From Stagonosporopsis chrysanthemi (taxonomy: Eukaryota > Ascomycota > Dothideomycetes > Pleosporales > Didymellaceae): a DNA stretch of 52,873 bases. The notes beneath the pieces were generated by a model, which saw only the letters and a program-made list of their open reading frames with translations, made no database searches and was not told where the DNA came from. How positions within the stretch are numbered: the first letter of the stretch is position 1; every line of letters starts with the position of its first letter. The stretch covers positions 1 through 52,873 of the forward strand of contig JAFISE010000194.1 in assembly GCA_022560025.1 (NCBI GenBank), written 5' to 3'. The position numbers were made by a program, and so were the translations under genes. Shown here in pieces: positions 33,635 through 44,752 of this stretch.

Positions 33635-35273
33635 AATTATATAAGTTTAGAAGAAACAATACATACTAATATTATAATAGATTTTGTTACACAGCTACTT
33701 ATATCTAAGGACTCTATTATAAGCTATAAGTATAATTTAATATTTATAGTAGTAGATAGATTTATAAAAGCTGCTAGGTTTGTACTTTTCTAATATAGCT
33801 ACACTATAGAGCAGCTTACTTAAGTATTCCTAAACAGGATTGTTTGATACTATAGTATCTCTAAATTAATTATTAGTAATAAAGACAAACTCTTTACCTT
33901 AAACTTCTAGACAATATTCTTTATAGAAGTAGGAATAAAAAAGAAACTCTCTATAGCTTACTATCTGCAGACAGACAGACAGACAGAACAAGTAAACTAG
34001 ACAATAGAAACGTACTTCTAAATCTACTACAACTAGTAGTAGAATAACTAGGTTTTACTCTTGCCTATAGCACAGATTGTATACAACAACAAGAAATTAG
34101 AAGTAATAAGCTACACGCTGTTCTTTATAAGCTATAGACAATATTTAAATCTCTTTATACAAAGTTTCTAAAGTAATATCTAAATAGAGTTAGTAATATC
34201 TATAGTATAGAAACTAAAGGATATGTATTAGAAATTACTTAACAATATTACTAAAGCTTAGTTATAAGCAATTTCTTATACAAATTAGAAAAGAAAAATA
34301 GCACCTTAGCTAAAAGAAGAGGATAAAGTATATCTTCTTATAAAAAATCTATGCACACAAAGACTAATAAAAAAACTAGACAAAGTTAAAGTTAGACTAT
34401 TTTTTATTTTAAAGCAAATTAGCTTAGTTAACTACTAACTAGACTTGCTAAAGAATACAAAGATCTATCTAGTGTTCTATATATTGCTACTAGAACTAGC
34501 TAACCTAAGAATACTAATCTAGAAAGACTTCTACTACTAATCTAATAGTAATAATTAATAAGAAGTTAAGAAAATTATAAAAGATTGTAAAAAAGATTGT
34601 AATAATAAGTACTTAATTAAGTAGTTAGGATGCTTAAAGTTAGAAAACATATAGAGGCTAAGTACAAACCTTATAGACTGCTACTAGCTAGTGTAAAAGT
34701 ACTATAGTTTGCTACAGACTCTTTAATAAGACTTATAGCACTCTAGGTTATTAGAAAAGTATATATCTTAATAGAAACAGCTAGATAGTTAACCTCTTTA
34801 GCAAAGTCTAACGTACCTAACTTAATTATCTTATTCACTAAGCCTAGTGCTTTGTACTACACGTAATCTTTAGCCTGTTTTAAAGTCTTCTTATTCTATA
34901 ACAGCTGTGCAATTATAGTTGCTAGCAACATCTTATTATCTTTAACTTTCTTTCTATACTCTTTATAAGTATAATCTAATAATTCTTAAGACATATTTAT
35001 ATATAGCTTGCCTGCCTTAGTATATTCTATATACTTTATTTAGTTTAGAGTGTTTAGTATAATATAGCACTTATAGCCTTTAAAGAAATAATAGTTACAA
35101 GTAACTTTAGACAGCATGTTAGCTTGTTAAATTTTTAAGCTAAGTTAAAGGTTACAAACATAAGAAGACATCTTAACTAACTAAGTTACTAGATAAGAAG
35201 AAGCCTTAGCTTTATATAAACCTAGTTACTTATTATATAGTTTAAAGATAAACTAGATAAGAAGAAGAAGTAG
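33635..35273 (+). mobile_element. Gypsy integrase remnant (continuation of 22580-26220)
   Basis: After the CCTAA duplication the plus strand resumes with an integrase core. Visible blocks are EETIHTNIIIDFVTQL, IFIVVDRFIKAARFV, KLIISNKDKLF and LQTDRQTEQVNQTIETY, matching the conserved spacing of gypsy DDE integrases. A downstream C-terminal part runs to about 34.6 kb (VYLLIKNLRTQR). A purine tract AAGAAGAAGAAG precedes the LTR at 35274, as expected for a polypurine tract. Many stops are present. The integrase frame differs from the RNase H frame. Confidence 0.8.
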
Positions 35274-35773
35274 TGTTACAATCCTGCAAAGGATACAGTA
35301 CAGTGTAATAAGTAACTAACTAAGATCTTAATAAGAACTAGGGATTAGAGCACAGGACAAAGTAATTATAGGTTATGTAACTTGCTTGTTAACAAGCACG
35401 CACAGACTAGCGCTTATTAACAAGTATAGTATAGTTTTGCTTATTAACAAGTAATTAAGACTATATCTTATTAGACTAACTCTAGTTGCTTATTAACAAG
35501 TATCTTATAGTTACAGTATATAGCATAGTAGGAATGCAAGCTCTTATAGTTTGTGTTTAACCTAAGTAACAATCTAAGTTATTAGATCTTAACTCTAACC
35601 TTTAAGCTAGACAGTCTACTCTGTACTACTTATTATTACCTCTACTTTTAAGACAGATAGATAGTATCTATACTCTTTATTGCAAACTCCTTTAGCTTCC
35701 TGTTACTATATTTATCTCTAAGAACTAATTAAATAGTACTAACAAGCTTTGCTTAAAGTACAACCTTAACACC
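35274..35773 (+). repeat. 3' LTR of the gypsy element (family B), about 500 bp
   Basis: Starts TGTTACAATCC and ends CAACCTTAACA. The last 210 bp recur at about 40110-40335. It contains four TTAACAAG motifs within about 120 bp (35390-35510), in the contexts GCTTGTTAACAAGC and GCTTATTAACAAGTA. Confidence 0.7.
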
Positions 35774-37317
35774 TACTAGAAATAGTACATAAGCTCTCTA
35801 GCCTAAACTAAAATAAAAATACTAAAAGTCTAAGCTAGAGTACTATATATACCTAAGTGTATAGCTTGATTAGTATATATAAGTTAAGATATAAGAGGCA
35901 AAGAGAGTAGCTAAGTATAAAGAGCTAATAAACTAAAATAATTAATCTTTAAGAATAAAAACACTGATAAAAACACTAATAAAACCTAGACTATACTTAA
36001 GACAAGAACTACAAGAACTATACTAACTCTACTTCTATAGTCTTAGGGCCTTTTACTTTAGAACCTAGCTTGCTAGCACTCTTAGACTTAACAGACAAAG
36101 CAGTCTTATCTTTATAGTAGTAATACTTAGCTGTCTATGTATTGTATTCTGCCTTAAACTTGTCTACTAGCTCTGCAAAGGCTTTAGTAGAGGTAGGACT
36201 AGTTAAGTAGACAAGGTTCTTAGCACACTAGTTGTTATCAAGGCTAGATAGACAGCTTCTAATCTTGTAGAGTATATAAGACTATTATGTACATAAGTAA
36301 ATATCTATAAGCTAGGAATAAAAAGTTAAAAAAAAAGCTTACTTATAAATAGACCTGCTAAAAGAGCTCTTCTTAGACTTCTATAGACACTTCTTAGGCG
36401 TACGCAATTTACTCTAGACACTTAATAGTGTCTTAAGCTAGGACAATACTCTTATAGTAAGCTATAGTATTAGTATTATTATTAAGCCTCTTTTTATACT
36501 TAGACTAGTCTAAGTTATAACTAGACTGCGCACCCTTCTTAGAGCTAGAGTACAAGGCTAAAGTACTATTATACTTAAGATACTAATATTTTATAAGGTT
36601 ATTACAGATAAGAATAAGTATAGAGCAAAGCTAATAATTGTGCTGCTTTACTATCTTCTAGAATTAAGTAGATAGTATAAGAAACTTAGTAATCTTACTC
36701 TAATACTTGCAAGGCAGCTATTACTAATTAGTATAAATAAGTATTATAGCAAAAAAACAAGAACTTACCTTAATATAGTAGCTATGCATAGCCTTACAGC
36801 TCTAGTAGAAAAGTATATTATTAAATACACAGTTAAAGTTATTAAGAAAGTAGTAGTAGTAAGCCTAAAAGTCCTTAAGCTTATTTTTAGGCAAAGTTTT
36901 ATTCTTACTCTATAACTCTACTAGCTAGATATTGCTGTTAAGCTACTTAAGTGCCTACTTAGAAAGGAAGCTAGACAACTCTAGGACAATAACGCTGTGC
37001 TTCCTAGTAAGTAAAGGCAGCAGCATAGACTTAGACTTCTTGCTAGGAGTTAACTACTAGTAATTAGTAAAAAGACGCGTTAAGGTAAGAGAAAAATATA
37101 GAGTACCTAAGCAGGGCAGCTGCTAGTATATTTGCGTGTAGACCTATCTTTAGGCTTAATAACTATAGCAAGCAATAAAACAAGATAAGCAGGTAAGGGT
37201 AAGTAGAGCAGCAAAGCTGTATTATAATAAATATAGTAAGGCAAGTAAGAGATAGACACTAGAAGAGTTGTTTTAAGTCTAATGCGCAAGATAAACAAGC
37301 CTAAAGTAGGAAAGTAC
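35774..37317 (-). mobile_element. Family-A LTR element internal region, copy B (inverted)
   Basis: Inverted match to 20469-22395, continuous from the LTR at 37318-37562 and lacking the palindromic MITE. It is cut on the left by the family-B LTR. The minus-strand frame at 37107-37298 is a chance survivor of its leader region, not a gene. Confidence 0.75.
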
Positions 37318-37562
37318 TATAATAAGCTAGGCCTGCAACTAGCGCCTTAGCACTTACGTGCCTTAGAATTAGACTTACTAGGGCTCTGCTATAGAACTAT
37401 CTTACCTTTAAAGTAGAGTACAAAGACTCTGCAAGCTAGAGCTAGAGCCTGCTAGGCTCTAGCTACAGCTCTTATAAATAAGAGGCTACTACACTATAGT
37501 TATTCTCTATTAAATTTATCTACTTTATACTAGTAATAGCTCTTAGTAGCACGCTCTTTATA
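37318..37562 (-). repeat. Family-A LTR, inverted copy
   Basis: 245 bp. On the minus strand it begins TATAAAGAGCGTGCTAC and ends TTATTATA. It has a single copy of the 74-bp unit that is doubled at 20150-20468. Confidence 0.8.
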
Positions 37563-38637
37563 TCTTAGGTCTGCTATTTAGCCCTTTTTCTATTATCTTA
37601 GGACCTACAACTAGCATAGGCTTACGTAGTAGGTTCCTAGTCTATTTTTTTATCTTGTTGCTTCTAGCTATAGTAGCTAAAGTTAACAAGGTTATTATTA
37701 TGTACTTTTATACATTTTAAGTTGCTATCTATCTTTATAACACAGCCTATGAGTTCTTGTAGAGTCTATTTATCTAGGATATTAACTAAGACTATCTTGT
37801 CTTAGAGATTACTCTAGATTACAGCTATGTACTAAGCCTTTAGGTTATAGGTGTTCTTTTCCTTTACTATATTATAGGCTAGCTAGATAATCTCTATGTT
37901 AAAGGCTTCTAATAATCTATACTTCTATATAACAATTGTCTAGAGTTTTATTCAAGACTTTTTCTTAAACTAAGAGTCTTAGCATTATTTGTCTAAGATA
38001 GTCTAGAAGTCCTTAACTATACTATATAGGTTCTTATTTTTCTATAATAGTCCTATATTGGTAGTGTTTTCTTCTAACTAATTAAAGATATATACTATAC
38101 TATAGACTTAATTATTATCTTATAAGCAGAGTCTGTTTACTATTTGTGCCTCAAATATTAAGTATACCTTTCTTTGTCTATTAAACTTGCCTATATTGGA
38201 GAGTTCAATCAATTTTGTAGTCTAGGGGTTTAATAATACAAGTATAGAGAAAGACACTTGCTATAAGGCAATATAAGCTTAGACTTAGGCCTAAATAAGA
38301 GCTTATATATATTCTTAGAGAGCTAGGTGTTAGAAGAATAGGCTCTCTAGAGGTCTAGATAGTACCTTAATAATAGTATTGTCTAGAAGAGAGGCCTATG
38401 CTAGATAAGTAGCTAACCTTTCTATAGCTTGTTAACGAATCTAATCTCTAAGAACCTCTAGTACTATAGAAGTTGTAACCTATTCTTGTATAGCTCTATA
38501 GATGTCTAAATAAGAGTTGTCTACTTAACAGAGCTCTAAGCTAAAGTCTGCTAACTACTTTATAGTGTTATTAACTTTGTTAGCTATAGTTAGAAGGTCT
38601 CTTAACATCTTAATAGAGGTAAGTAATTAAATTTAAT
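37563..38637. other. Unidentified mutated sequence
   Basis: About 1.1 kb between two family-A LTRs. Mutation is heavy but some TCA and TGA triplets survive (for example near 38200). The minus strand is the more protein-like when read through stops, but I recognise no family. Confidence 0.4.
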
Positions 38638-38882
38638 TGTAAAGAGTGTGCTACTAAGAGCTATTACTAGTGTAAACTAGATAAATTTAATAGCAAATAA
38701 CTATAGTATAGTAGCCCCTTATTTACAAGAGCTGTAGCTAGAGCCTAGCAGGCTCTAGCTCTAGGTTGCAGAGTTTTTGTACTCTACTTCAGAGGTAAGA
38801 TAGTTCTGTAGCAGAGCCCTAGTAAGTCTAATCCTAAGGCACGTAAGTGCCAAGGCGCTAGTCGCGGGCCTAGCCTGTTACA
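38638..38882 (+). repeat. Family-A LTR, separate copy
   Basis: Starts TGTAAAGAGTG and ends CCTGTTACA. It is the least mutated of the three copies and shows the true TGTAA...TTACA ends. No matching 5-bp duplication is seen, so it may be a remnant rather than a clean solo LTR. Confidence 0.75.
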
Positions 38883-38904
38883 CTGTTTGCTAGTCTTAGT
38901 AGAC

Positions 38905-39780
38905 TCTCTAGCTTAAAGGTTAAGAAAATATCTAACAACTTAGATTATTATTTAGATTAAATATAAACTTTAATAGTTATACTTTTATAAGACTCCATAC
39001 TAAAGTTGTCTTTAGTAAAAGTAGTAGCTTACTAAGCTTAATATAAGCTGTATAAACTCTATATACAAAACCTTCTTAGCTAAACTACTAAAGGATAAAC
39101 TAATTATATAGTAAGTAACTAACTATACTATAGCTATACTATTTAATTAAGCTTATATAATTAGTACACTAAATAAATTACTAATTCCTAAGTATAAGTA
39201 TTTAGTTAGCTAATATAGAAAGATCTTTAAAAAAATTCAATTTATTATAAATCTGTTAATATACTTTATAAGTGTAAATATATAATTACTTTAGTATCTT
39301 GTTTTAGTATTATATCTTCTATATTCAAAAAATCTCTATATTACAGTTTAAAGATCTATTACTATTATACTATTACTTTAATCTTTTATAACAATAATTT
39401 TATATTAGGTAATAATAATTGTCTTATACTTTCTAAAACCTTTATCTAGACTATTCTAGGTACAAATATACTAGGTACCTAGATATTAACTTGTTAAAGA
39501 AGTCTTAAGACAAGACTAAGGTTAAGAATAGGAATTCAAAAAATAGATAAAAGAATTCTAGTAAAGATTATATTATTTCTACTATTAAAAAAAAGAGTTC
39601 TTTAGAAGCAAAGTAAAAAGCAACTAAAAAAAAGAAATATCATAATCTTTTTATATTAGCTAACTAAGTACTAATACTTAGTAGTTACTAATATACTTAG
39701 TATAGTAATTAAATAGACTCTTTTATATAGTGTAGTTATAGTATAGACATAGTATAGTTAATTATATATTATATAATAAG
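38905..39780 (+). repeat. Copy of the 17860-18360 repeat followed by an inverted segment
   Basis: 38905-39390 matches 17860-18360. The segment 39650-39770 is an inverted, diverged copy of 39105-39235 (TAGCTAATATA-AAAGAT and TTAACTATACTA blocks), so the unit could fold back. It lacks the transposase that follows the first copy. Confidence 0.6.
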
Positions 39781-39934
39781 TGTCAGGCCTTGGCTGTCAG
39801 GCCCTAGACTGTCAGACCCTAGCCAGGCTGACAGTGACAATATAGTACTGCTCCGAGCCTGTACTCACAGTCTGTGAGTACTGTTAACCTTTTTAGTGCT
39901 TGTTTGGCTCAGCGGCTCGGACTAGGTTCTGACA
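39781..39934. mobile_element. Solo LTR (family C), 154 bp, un-mutated, TSD ATAAG
   Basis: Starts TGTCAGGCCTTGG and ends GGTTCTGACA, with ATAAG on both sides (39776-39780 and 39935-39939). Its first part holds about four tandem TGTCAGRCC-type units. TCA, TGG and CCA triplets are intact, so it arrived after, or escaped, the mutation of its surroundings. Confidence 0.85.
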
Positions 39935-40109
39935 ATAAGCTTACTCTTTACCAGTAAAGCTAGGTAACTCTTATATATAGAGCTTATATAGCTTCTATAA
40001 AGCCTAGTAAGCCTAGCTTATATAGCTTATATAAAGCTTAGTAAGCTACTTTACTTACTATACATCTCTCTAGCATATAGTCTTATAAGAATATAACTAT
40101 TCGAGCCTA

Positions 40110-40335
40110 TATTTAAACTAAGTAATATTCTAAGTTTTTAGATCTTAACTTAATCTTTAAGCTAGAAAGTATATTCTATACTACTTACTATTAATCTTAG
40201 CTTTTAAGACAGAGAGATTATATCTATACTTCTTACTACAAACTATAGTAAACCTCTTGTTACTATGTTTATCTTTAAAAACTATTTTAATAGTATTAAC
40301 AAGCTTTGCTTAAAGTATAACTTTAATATTTTAAA
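40110..40335 (+). repeat. Partial family-B LTR
   Basis: Matches the last 210 bp of the gypsy LTR at 35274-35773 (GATCTTAACT, TTTAAGCTAGA, AACAAGCTTTGCTTAAAGTA). It is followed by gypsy gag sequence, so it is the truncated 5' LTR of a second gypsy copy. Confidence 0.65.
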
Positions 40336-40353
40336 TACTCTAAAGAAATCTAC

Positions 40354-40466
40354 TATTAGGCCTAGCTAATAATATAGTACTGTTCTAAGTCTATACTTAT
40401 AGTCTATAAGTACTGTTAACCTTTTTAGTGCTTGTTTAGCTTAGCAGCTTAGGCTAGGTTCTAATA
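40354..40466. mobile_element. Second solo family-C LTR, mutated, TSD TCTAC
   Basis: Starts TATTAGGCC (mutated TGTCAGGCC) and ends TTCTAATA (mutated TTCTGACA). TCTAC lies on both sides (40349-40353 and 40467-40471). It is 113 bp and has only one of the tandem 5' units of the 39781 copy. Confidence 0.8.
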
Positions 40467-41282
40467 TCTACTACCTTAGAAACTTTTACTACCTCTAGTA
40501 GCTCTTGCCTATCTAATTCTAGTTTAATCAATATAGATCTAGATAAAACTCTAACTTTTCTTTAACAAAATAGATATTACTAAGCCTGACTTCTATAATA
40601 GTAGCTATAATCATTTAGAGAATTAACTTATGTAATAAAATCTCTATTGTATATTCTAAAGCAATAAAGTACTAAGAGACTAATATATATCTCTAATTAC
40701 TAGCTATATATATAGTAGAGCTCTTATATAGATAATGCTATTGTTTTGCTATTACTATAGTATAGACAACTCTACTAATATTAACAAGTAGATAGAAGAT
40801 TTTAACTTATTTAAAAAACAGATCTAACCTATACTTTTAGTATCTAATAAACCTATAATAGCTTAATATAATATCTAGTGTCTTTAGTAAAATACTTTAG
40901 TTATAGACTATATAGCAGAGTTTTAGTAACTTGCTGTATTAACTAGATTTAACAATACTATACTTATAATACTATTCTACTAGAGCTTTAAACTAAGAGT
41001 TAAGAAAGAACTTGTATACTCTAGTGTAGTAATTAACATTAGATACTAATTAGCTATTAAAATAACTAAAATTAATATATATCTCTTTAGTATTACAGAG
41101 AAACTTAGAAATAATCTTCTTTTCTAAGTCTTCTAAGAACTACTAATATAACTATAAAACTAATAAAGAAACAATAGTCTATATTATAGATAACAAGGTA
41201 GATATTAAATATCTAATACTTTAGAAAGAGTCTATAATAGCACTAATAGTAGTTTCTATAGCTAAGAGGCAATAGATCTATC
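40467..41282 (+). mobile_element. Second gypsy copy: gag remnant
   Basis: Read through stops, this shows a retrotransposon gag region with DYIAEFQQLAVLTRFNN, LFYQSFKLRVKKEL and downstream helices. It matches the gag tail near 22620. It ends where the MITE at 41283 begins. Confidence 0.65.
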
Positions 41283-41730
41283 TAGGCTAGCAAAAAAGGT
41301 TGTAGTACTACACCTAAGGTTAAGGTTAGGTGTATAGTTGCACAGACTACAGTTTAAGGTTGTGGTTAGGTCGCACAGACCTTAGGGCATGGTTGGGTTA
41401 TAGTTATCTAGCGTAGGTCAGGTTGAGGTTGTGGTCGCTCGGGCCACATGTTGAGGTTGGGTCAAGCCCTACGTTGGGTAGCCCACTCAGGAGGCAGCGG
41501 AGCTGTGATTACTCACCGCGATAACCTTGCCCTATTGGCATGCCCAGGTGCGGGGTAACCCAACCTTAACCTGTAGTCTGTGCGACCACACACCCAACCT
41601 TAACCTCAACCTGAAGTGGGGTAATCCAACCTTAACCTTCTTAGCAGCTGCTAGCTCGGGTTGAGGTTAGGTCATGGTTGGGTAGTCATGTGACATAACC
41701 CAACCCAACCACGACCTTTTTGCCAGCCTA
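41283..41730. mobile_element. hAT-like MITE with G-rich subterminal repeats
   Basis: The ends are TAGGCTAGCAAAAAAGG and CCTTTTTGCCAGCCTA. The interior is full of GGTTAAGGTTAGG and CCCAACCTTAACC runs in both orientations. The left part is RIP-mutated while the middle and right keep normal triplets. The 8-bp flanks (GATCTATC and TGCAGGCT) do not match, so one side was rearranged. Its right terminus supplies the TAG stop of the broken ORF beyond it. Confidence 0.7.
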
Positions 41731-41896
41731 TGCAGGCTTACTAGCTGTTATTTGAGGCTTACTAGCTGCCTTAACAATAGGCTGCTCCTCAGGATATAGC
41801 TTAGTTTCCTTGCCTTTGTCACTATCCTCGTGTCTAGCGACCTCCTCGGCTTTAAACAACAGCGACGCTGGCGCTGGCTCTGGCTGGGTTGCCTTA
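41731..41896 (-). pseudogene. 3' half of an ORF interrupted by a pogo-like element
   Basis: The minus strand encodes KATQPEPAPASLLFKAEEVA and on to ITASKPA, then TAG. It is un-mutated and ordinary in codon use. It is the continuation of the ORF at 44034-44281: removing the transposon and one TA joins ...RQVT to KATQ... in frame. The downstream end is set by the MITE, so the original C-terminus is lost. The product would be Lys/Ala/Glu/Pro-rich and low-complexity. No family is recognised. Confidence 0.65.
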
Positions 41897-44031
41897 ACGT
41901 GTCCGTGCACCGAACGCCCGGAGTCACCGAACGCCTGCTCTAGGCCTTGCAGCTCATCACAAAAATAAGGCTATAGAGCTACACACAATAGTTGTTATTG
42001 CAAGATATTTTAGTAGAGTGTTCTATAGACTTATAAAAATAACATCTTCTATATAAACTATCTATATAAAGTAGCAGTGCAGCTACTGCAGGTAGTTTAA
42101 GTGCAGGCAGCTAGAGGAGGCGTTGCAGGCTTTAGGCAACTACAAGCACCTACACTACAACGTGCAGGCTTTAGTTTAACTACAGAAGCTTTTAAAGTTA
42201 TAGTCTTGCCTCTTTAGGATAATTGTAAGGCTTTTGCAGCGTTGTTAGCCTGTTTAGCAGCAGCTCTAGCAGCTTTCTAGGCGTCTATTGCTTAACGTTC
42301 CTCTGCCTTTATCTTTGCACGCTCTTCCTTCTCTCTTGCTTGCTGTTAACACTTCTCTTCTTTAATCTTCTCCTTGTATAGCTTATTAGTAGCTGCTAAC
42401 TTCTTTATTTTAACCTTTCTTTACTCTTCCTCTTTTTTCTCTGCCTTAGTAACTGCTATCTAAACCTGTGCCTCTTAAATAGCTTAAGGTAACTATATTA
42501 TAACTCTGCTATAATACTCCTAATGCTATTGCAGGTCTAATTGCCTGCTAGGTTGCTTCTAACACTTTTACTTCTTACATAGCTTCTGCTGCAAGCTATC
42601 TAGTTTGTTATAAAGGAGCTCTACTTAGGTTAATAGGTAGTAGATAGTTTAGCTAAGCTTCTAGGTACCTGCACTATAAAGATCCTTTACCTCTGTATAT
42701 AGTGTAGTACAAGCTTTAAGCTAGTCTTGTACTAAATAAGCTATAGAACTAGAAGTAACTAAGCCTAGGCTAATAAGTGTTGTGTAGCAGAATCTATTAA
42801 GTATAATATTAGAGTTTATTAGGCTTATCTCTATAGCTGTAAAGGCTTTTTGTACAAGCTTAGATATAAATATAGCTACCTAGGCAGGCTAAAACAAGCT
42901 AACAAAGTTATCTTTTATTAATAGAGATAGACCTTAAGTCTTCTAGAGGTAGTTGTCTAGCTTAGAGGTGTATACAGAGGAGAGTAGCTTAAAGCAGACT
43001 ATATCTAATAACTGCAGTGTCTAAGTACTACAAGGTAGTAACACAGCTAGTATAATCTAATTCTTATTATAGTAGTTAATAAAGTCCTTTGTTAAGTAAC
43101 TACTATAGCTATCTACTATTAAAAGCCTATAGCTCTAATATGCTTTTGCCTTTGTATAATAATTAAATACTTATTTAAGCTAGGCTAGTCTAATATTATT
43201 GTTTGTCTAGCTAGTAAGCAAAGAAGCTACGTAAATTAGGTAGTTTTCTGCCTCTATATTAGCTACCTAATAACTCTAGATTGTAGAGTTTTTTAATGTA
43301 AATATAATGCCTAGCAGTAGTACAGTACTATCTATACAGACTGCTGCTAATAAGCTTACTTACTTATATAAGCTATCTTAATAAGCTTGTTAAACCTTCT
43401 TCTTCTTATATTAATACCTACTAAAGATACGCTTTGTCCTTCCTAGTACTCTAATTACAAAGCTCTTCTTATATATATTATATATGTATACAGGCTTAAT
43501 AGAGTATTTAATAATCTTTTTATATAAGATATTAAAGTATAGCTTGTACTTATACTTAGACTTAGTATTATAGCAATTAGAGTCTATGCTAGTTGTCTAT
43601 TTAGCTATAATATAGTTATAGTAACAGTATAGAAAGTATATAACCTAGCTCTTAGAGACTTTCCCCTGCACAATAAAAGATGCAAAATTTTATACTATAG
43701 TCTTTATAAGTGCTATGTAACATGTAGTAAGCCTTTCTATATACTTAAGTAGGTTAGATTCTTATTAGTTGTTAAGCTTTTAGTTATTGTGATACTTAAC
43801 GTGTTAAGGGACCTGCACACTGCAATGCGTGCGCAACAACGTTATACACAACACACTGTGTTTTTCTGCAATATCTCTATAGACAAGTTTATTGCTAAGG
43901 TTCAAATTACAGATCTCTGCAAGGGCAGCTTCTAACCCTAGCATAGTGTTAAGTTGTTACGCGTTCAAAAATGGTGTAATTTTGGTGTCCTGGGCGTTCA
44001 GTGACTCTAGGCGTTCGGTGCACAGACACAG
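41897..44031 (-). mobile_element. Full-length pogo/Fot1-like DNA transposon, dead, with TIRs and TA duplication
   Basis: Left end GTGTCCGTGCACCGAACGCC (from 41899) with a second CACCGAACGCC at 41925-41935; right end GGCGTTCGGTGCACAGACAC with a second unit at 43993. TA flanks both ends (41895-41896 and 44032-44033). The 37-bp terminal repeats are therefore bipartite. The minus strand, read through stops, encodes a transposase like that of the copy at 46819 (RVLGRTKRIFSRR, LLIVDSYSS). A Lys/Glu/Ala-rich coiled-coil tail follows (KLYKEKIKEEK). The interior is RIP-mutated; the ends are nearly intact. Confidence 0.85.
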
Positions 44032-44033
44032 TA

Positions 44034-44281
44034 GTGACCTGTCTTGGCGTTTGACGCGTCTTTGATTGAGCTGTTCGTGCTATTAACGCTAGCAGAGTTA
44101 TAGGGTTGACTCTAGCTTTAAAACGCTGGGAAGAGACTTGCTGACGTTTACTATAGGCAGGGGTAGCAGGCAGCTCAGATCTATCGCCAGAGCTTGGATT
44201 ATTGTTCTTCTGCTTCTTTTTACGCTGCGAAGGCATCAAAACACCAAAACAGTTAGGTGTAGAGTTAAAAGTAAGCCTCAC
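44034..44281 (-). pseudogene. 5' half of the interrupted ORF
   Basis: The minus-strand frame opens at MRLTFNSTPN (44281) or, more likely, MPSQRKKKQKNNNPSSGDRS (44233). It continues RFKARVNPITLLALIART to RQVT at the TA site. Beyond that, codons derive from the transposon end. The basic N-terminus could be a nuclear signal. Together with 41731-41896 the ORF would be about 120-140 codons. It could be a host gene or an older repeat's gene. The motif at 44393-44423 lies in its upstream region. Confidence 0.6.
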
Positions 44282-44392
44282 ACAAAATGTTAAGCTTACA
44301 AGGACTGTTTAGACAAGCCAGTTGCTGTTTGGCAGTGAAATTAGGTGAGGGGTTGACGCCAACGTCTGTTGGCCCCTGCACCAACATCAAAA

Positions 44393-44423
44393 TCACGTGT
44401 GCACAAGGTATTCTGAAAACCAC
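44393..44423 (-). repeat. Dispersed 30-bp motif copy (inverted)
   Basis: The reverse complement reads GGTTTTCAGAATACCTTGTG then CACACGTGA, the same as 16761-16789. It lies between two divergent units, the interrupted ORF and the amidohydrolase. Confidence 0.6.
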
Positions 44424-44425
44424 CC

Positions 44426-44752
44426 ATAGAGTTGCACCAAACTGCTTACGGTTTTCCCTCAGACGCTCCGCAGAGCTTCGCCCTGCCTCGCTGATTATCA
44501 CTCAAATATGATACAGCCCACAAATCGCGTTAGCATGCTCGGTGGATCATTTGACTCATGAGATAACGGAGCACCAAGTACGGAACGCTTCCGCGCACCT
44601 TCCCCTCTATCAGCCTTATTTAAGGTCCTGTCAACACTACAGCTTTGCCGCGGCCAACGTTGTCACTCTTCCTTCATCAACGATTGTGTCTTTATAAATA
44701 AATTATCAAACGATACCTGCCCGCCACCAGAGACTTACCTACAGCCAGAACC
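44426..44752 (+). promoter_or_regulatory. Promoter region of the amidohydrolase gene
   Basis: TTATTTAAGG at 44617-44625 is a TATA-like box about 130 bp before the ATG. A CAACACTACA start-like region and a CCAGA/CAACG-rich leader follow. Composition is normal and un-mutated. Confidence 0.45.

Larger units (their letters stand above)
17395..41282. other. AT-rich, RIP-like mutated block of nested transposons
   Basis: Reading frames vanish and TA-rich triplets (CTA, TTA, TAG, TAA) dominate. CAG and TGG codons of old transposase and polymerase genes have become TAG. A hand count of 20821-21420 gives CA after a purine 16 times but after a pyrimidine once, and TG before a pyrimidine 13 times but before a purine never. 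Only islands such as solo LTRs and parts of MITEs escape. No intact gene is seen. Individual elements are listed separately. Confidence 0.9.

Noticed and set aside
35390..35510. CRISPR-like spaced repeats
   Set aside because: Units are short, imperfect and irregular, in a fungal LTR; CRISPR arrays are not expected in this genome type.
37107..37298. 63-aa hydrophobic frame
   Set aside because: Surviving open stretch in the leader of a mutated LTR element that has a matching stop-filled copy at about 20,500.
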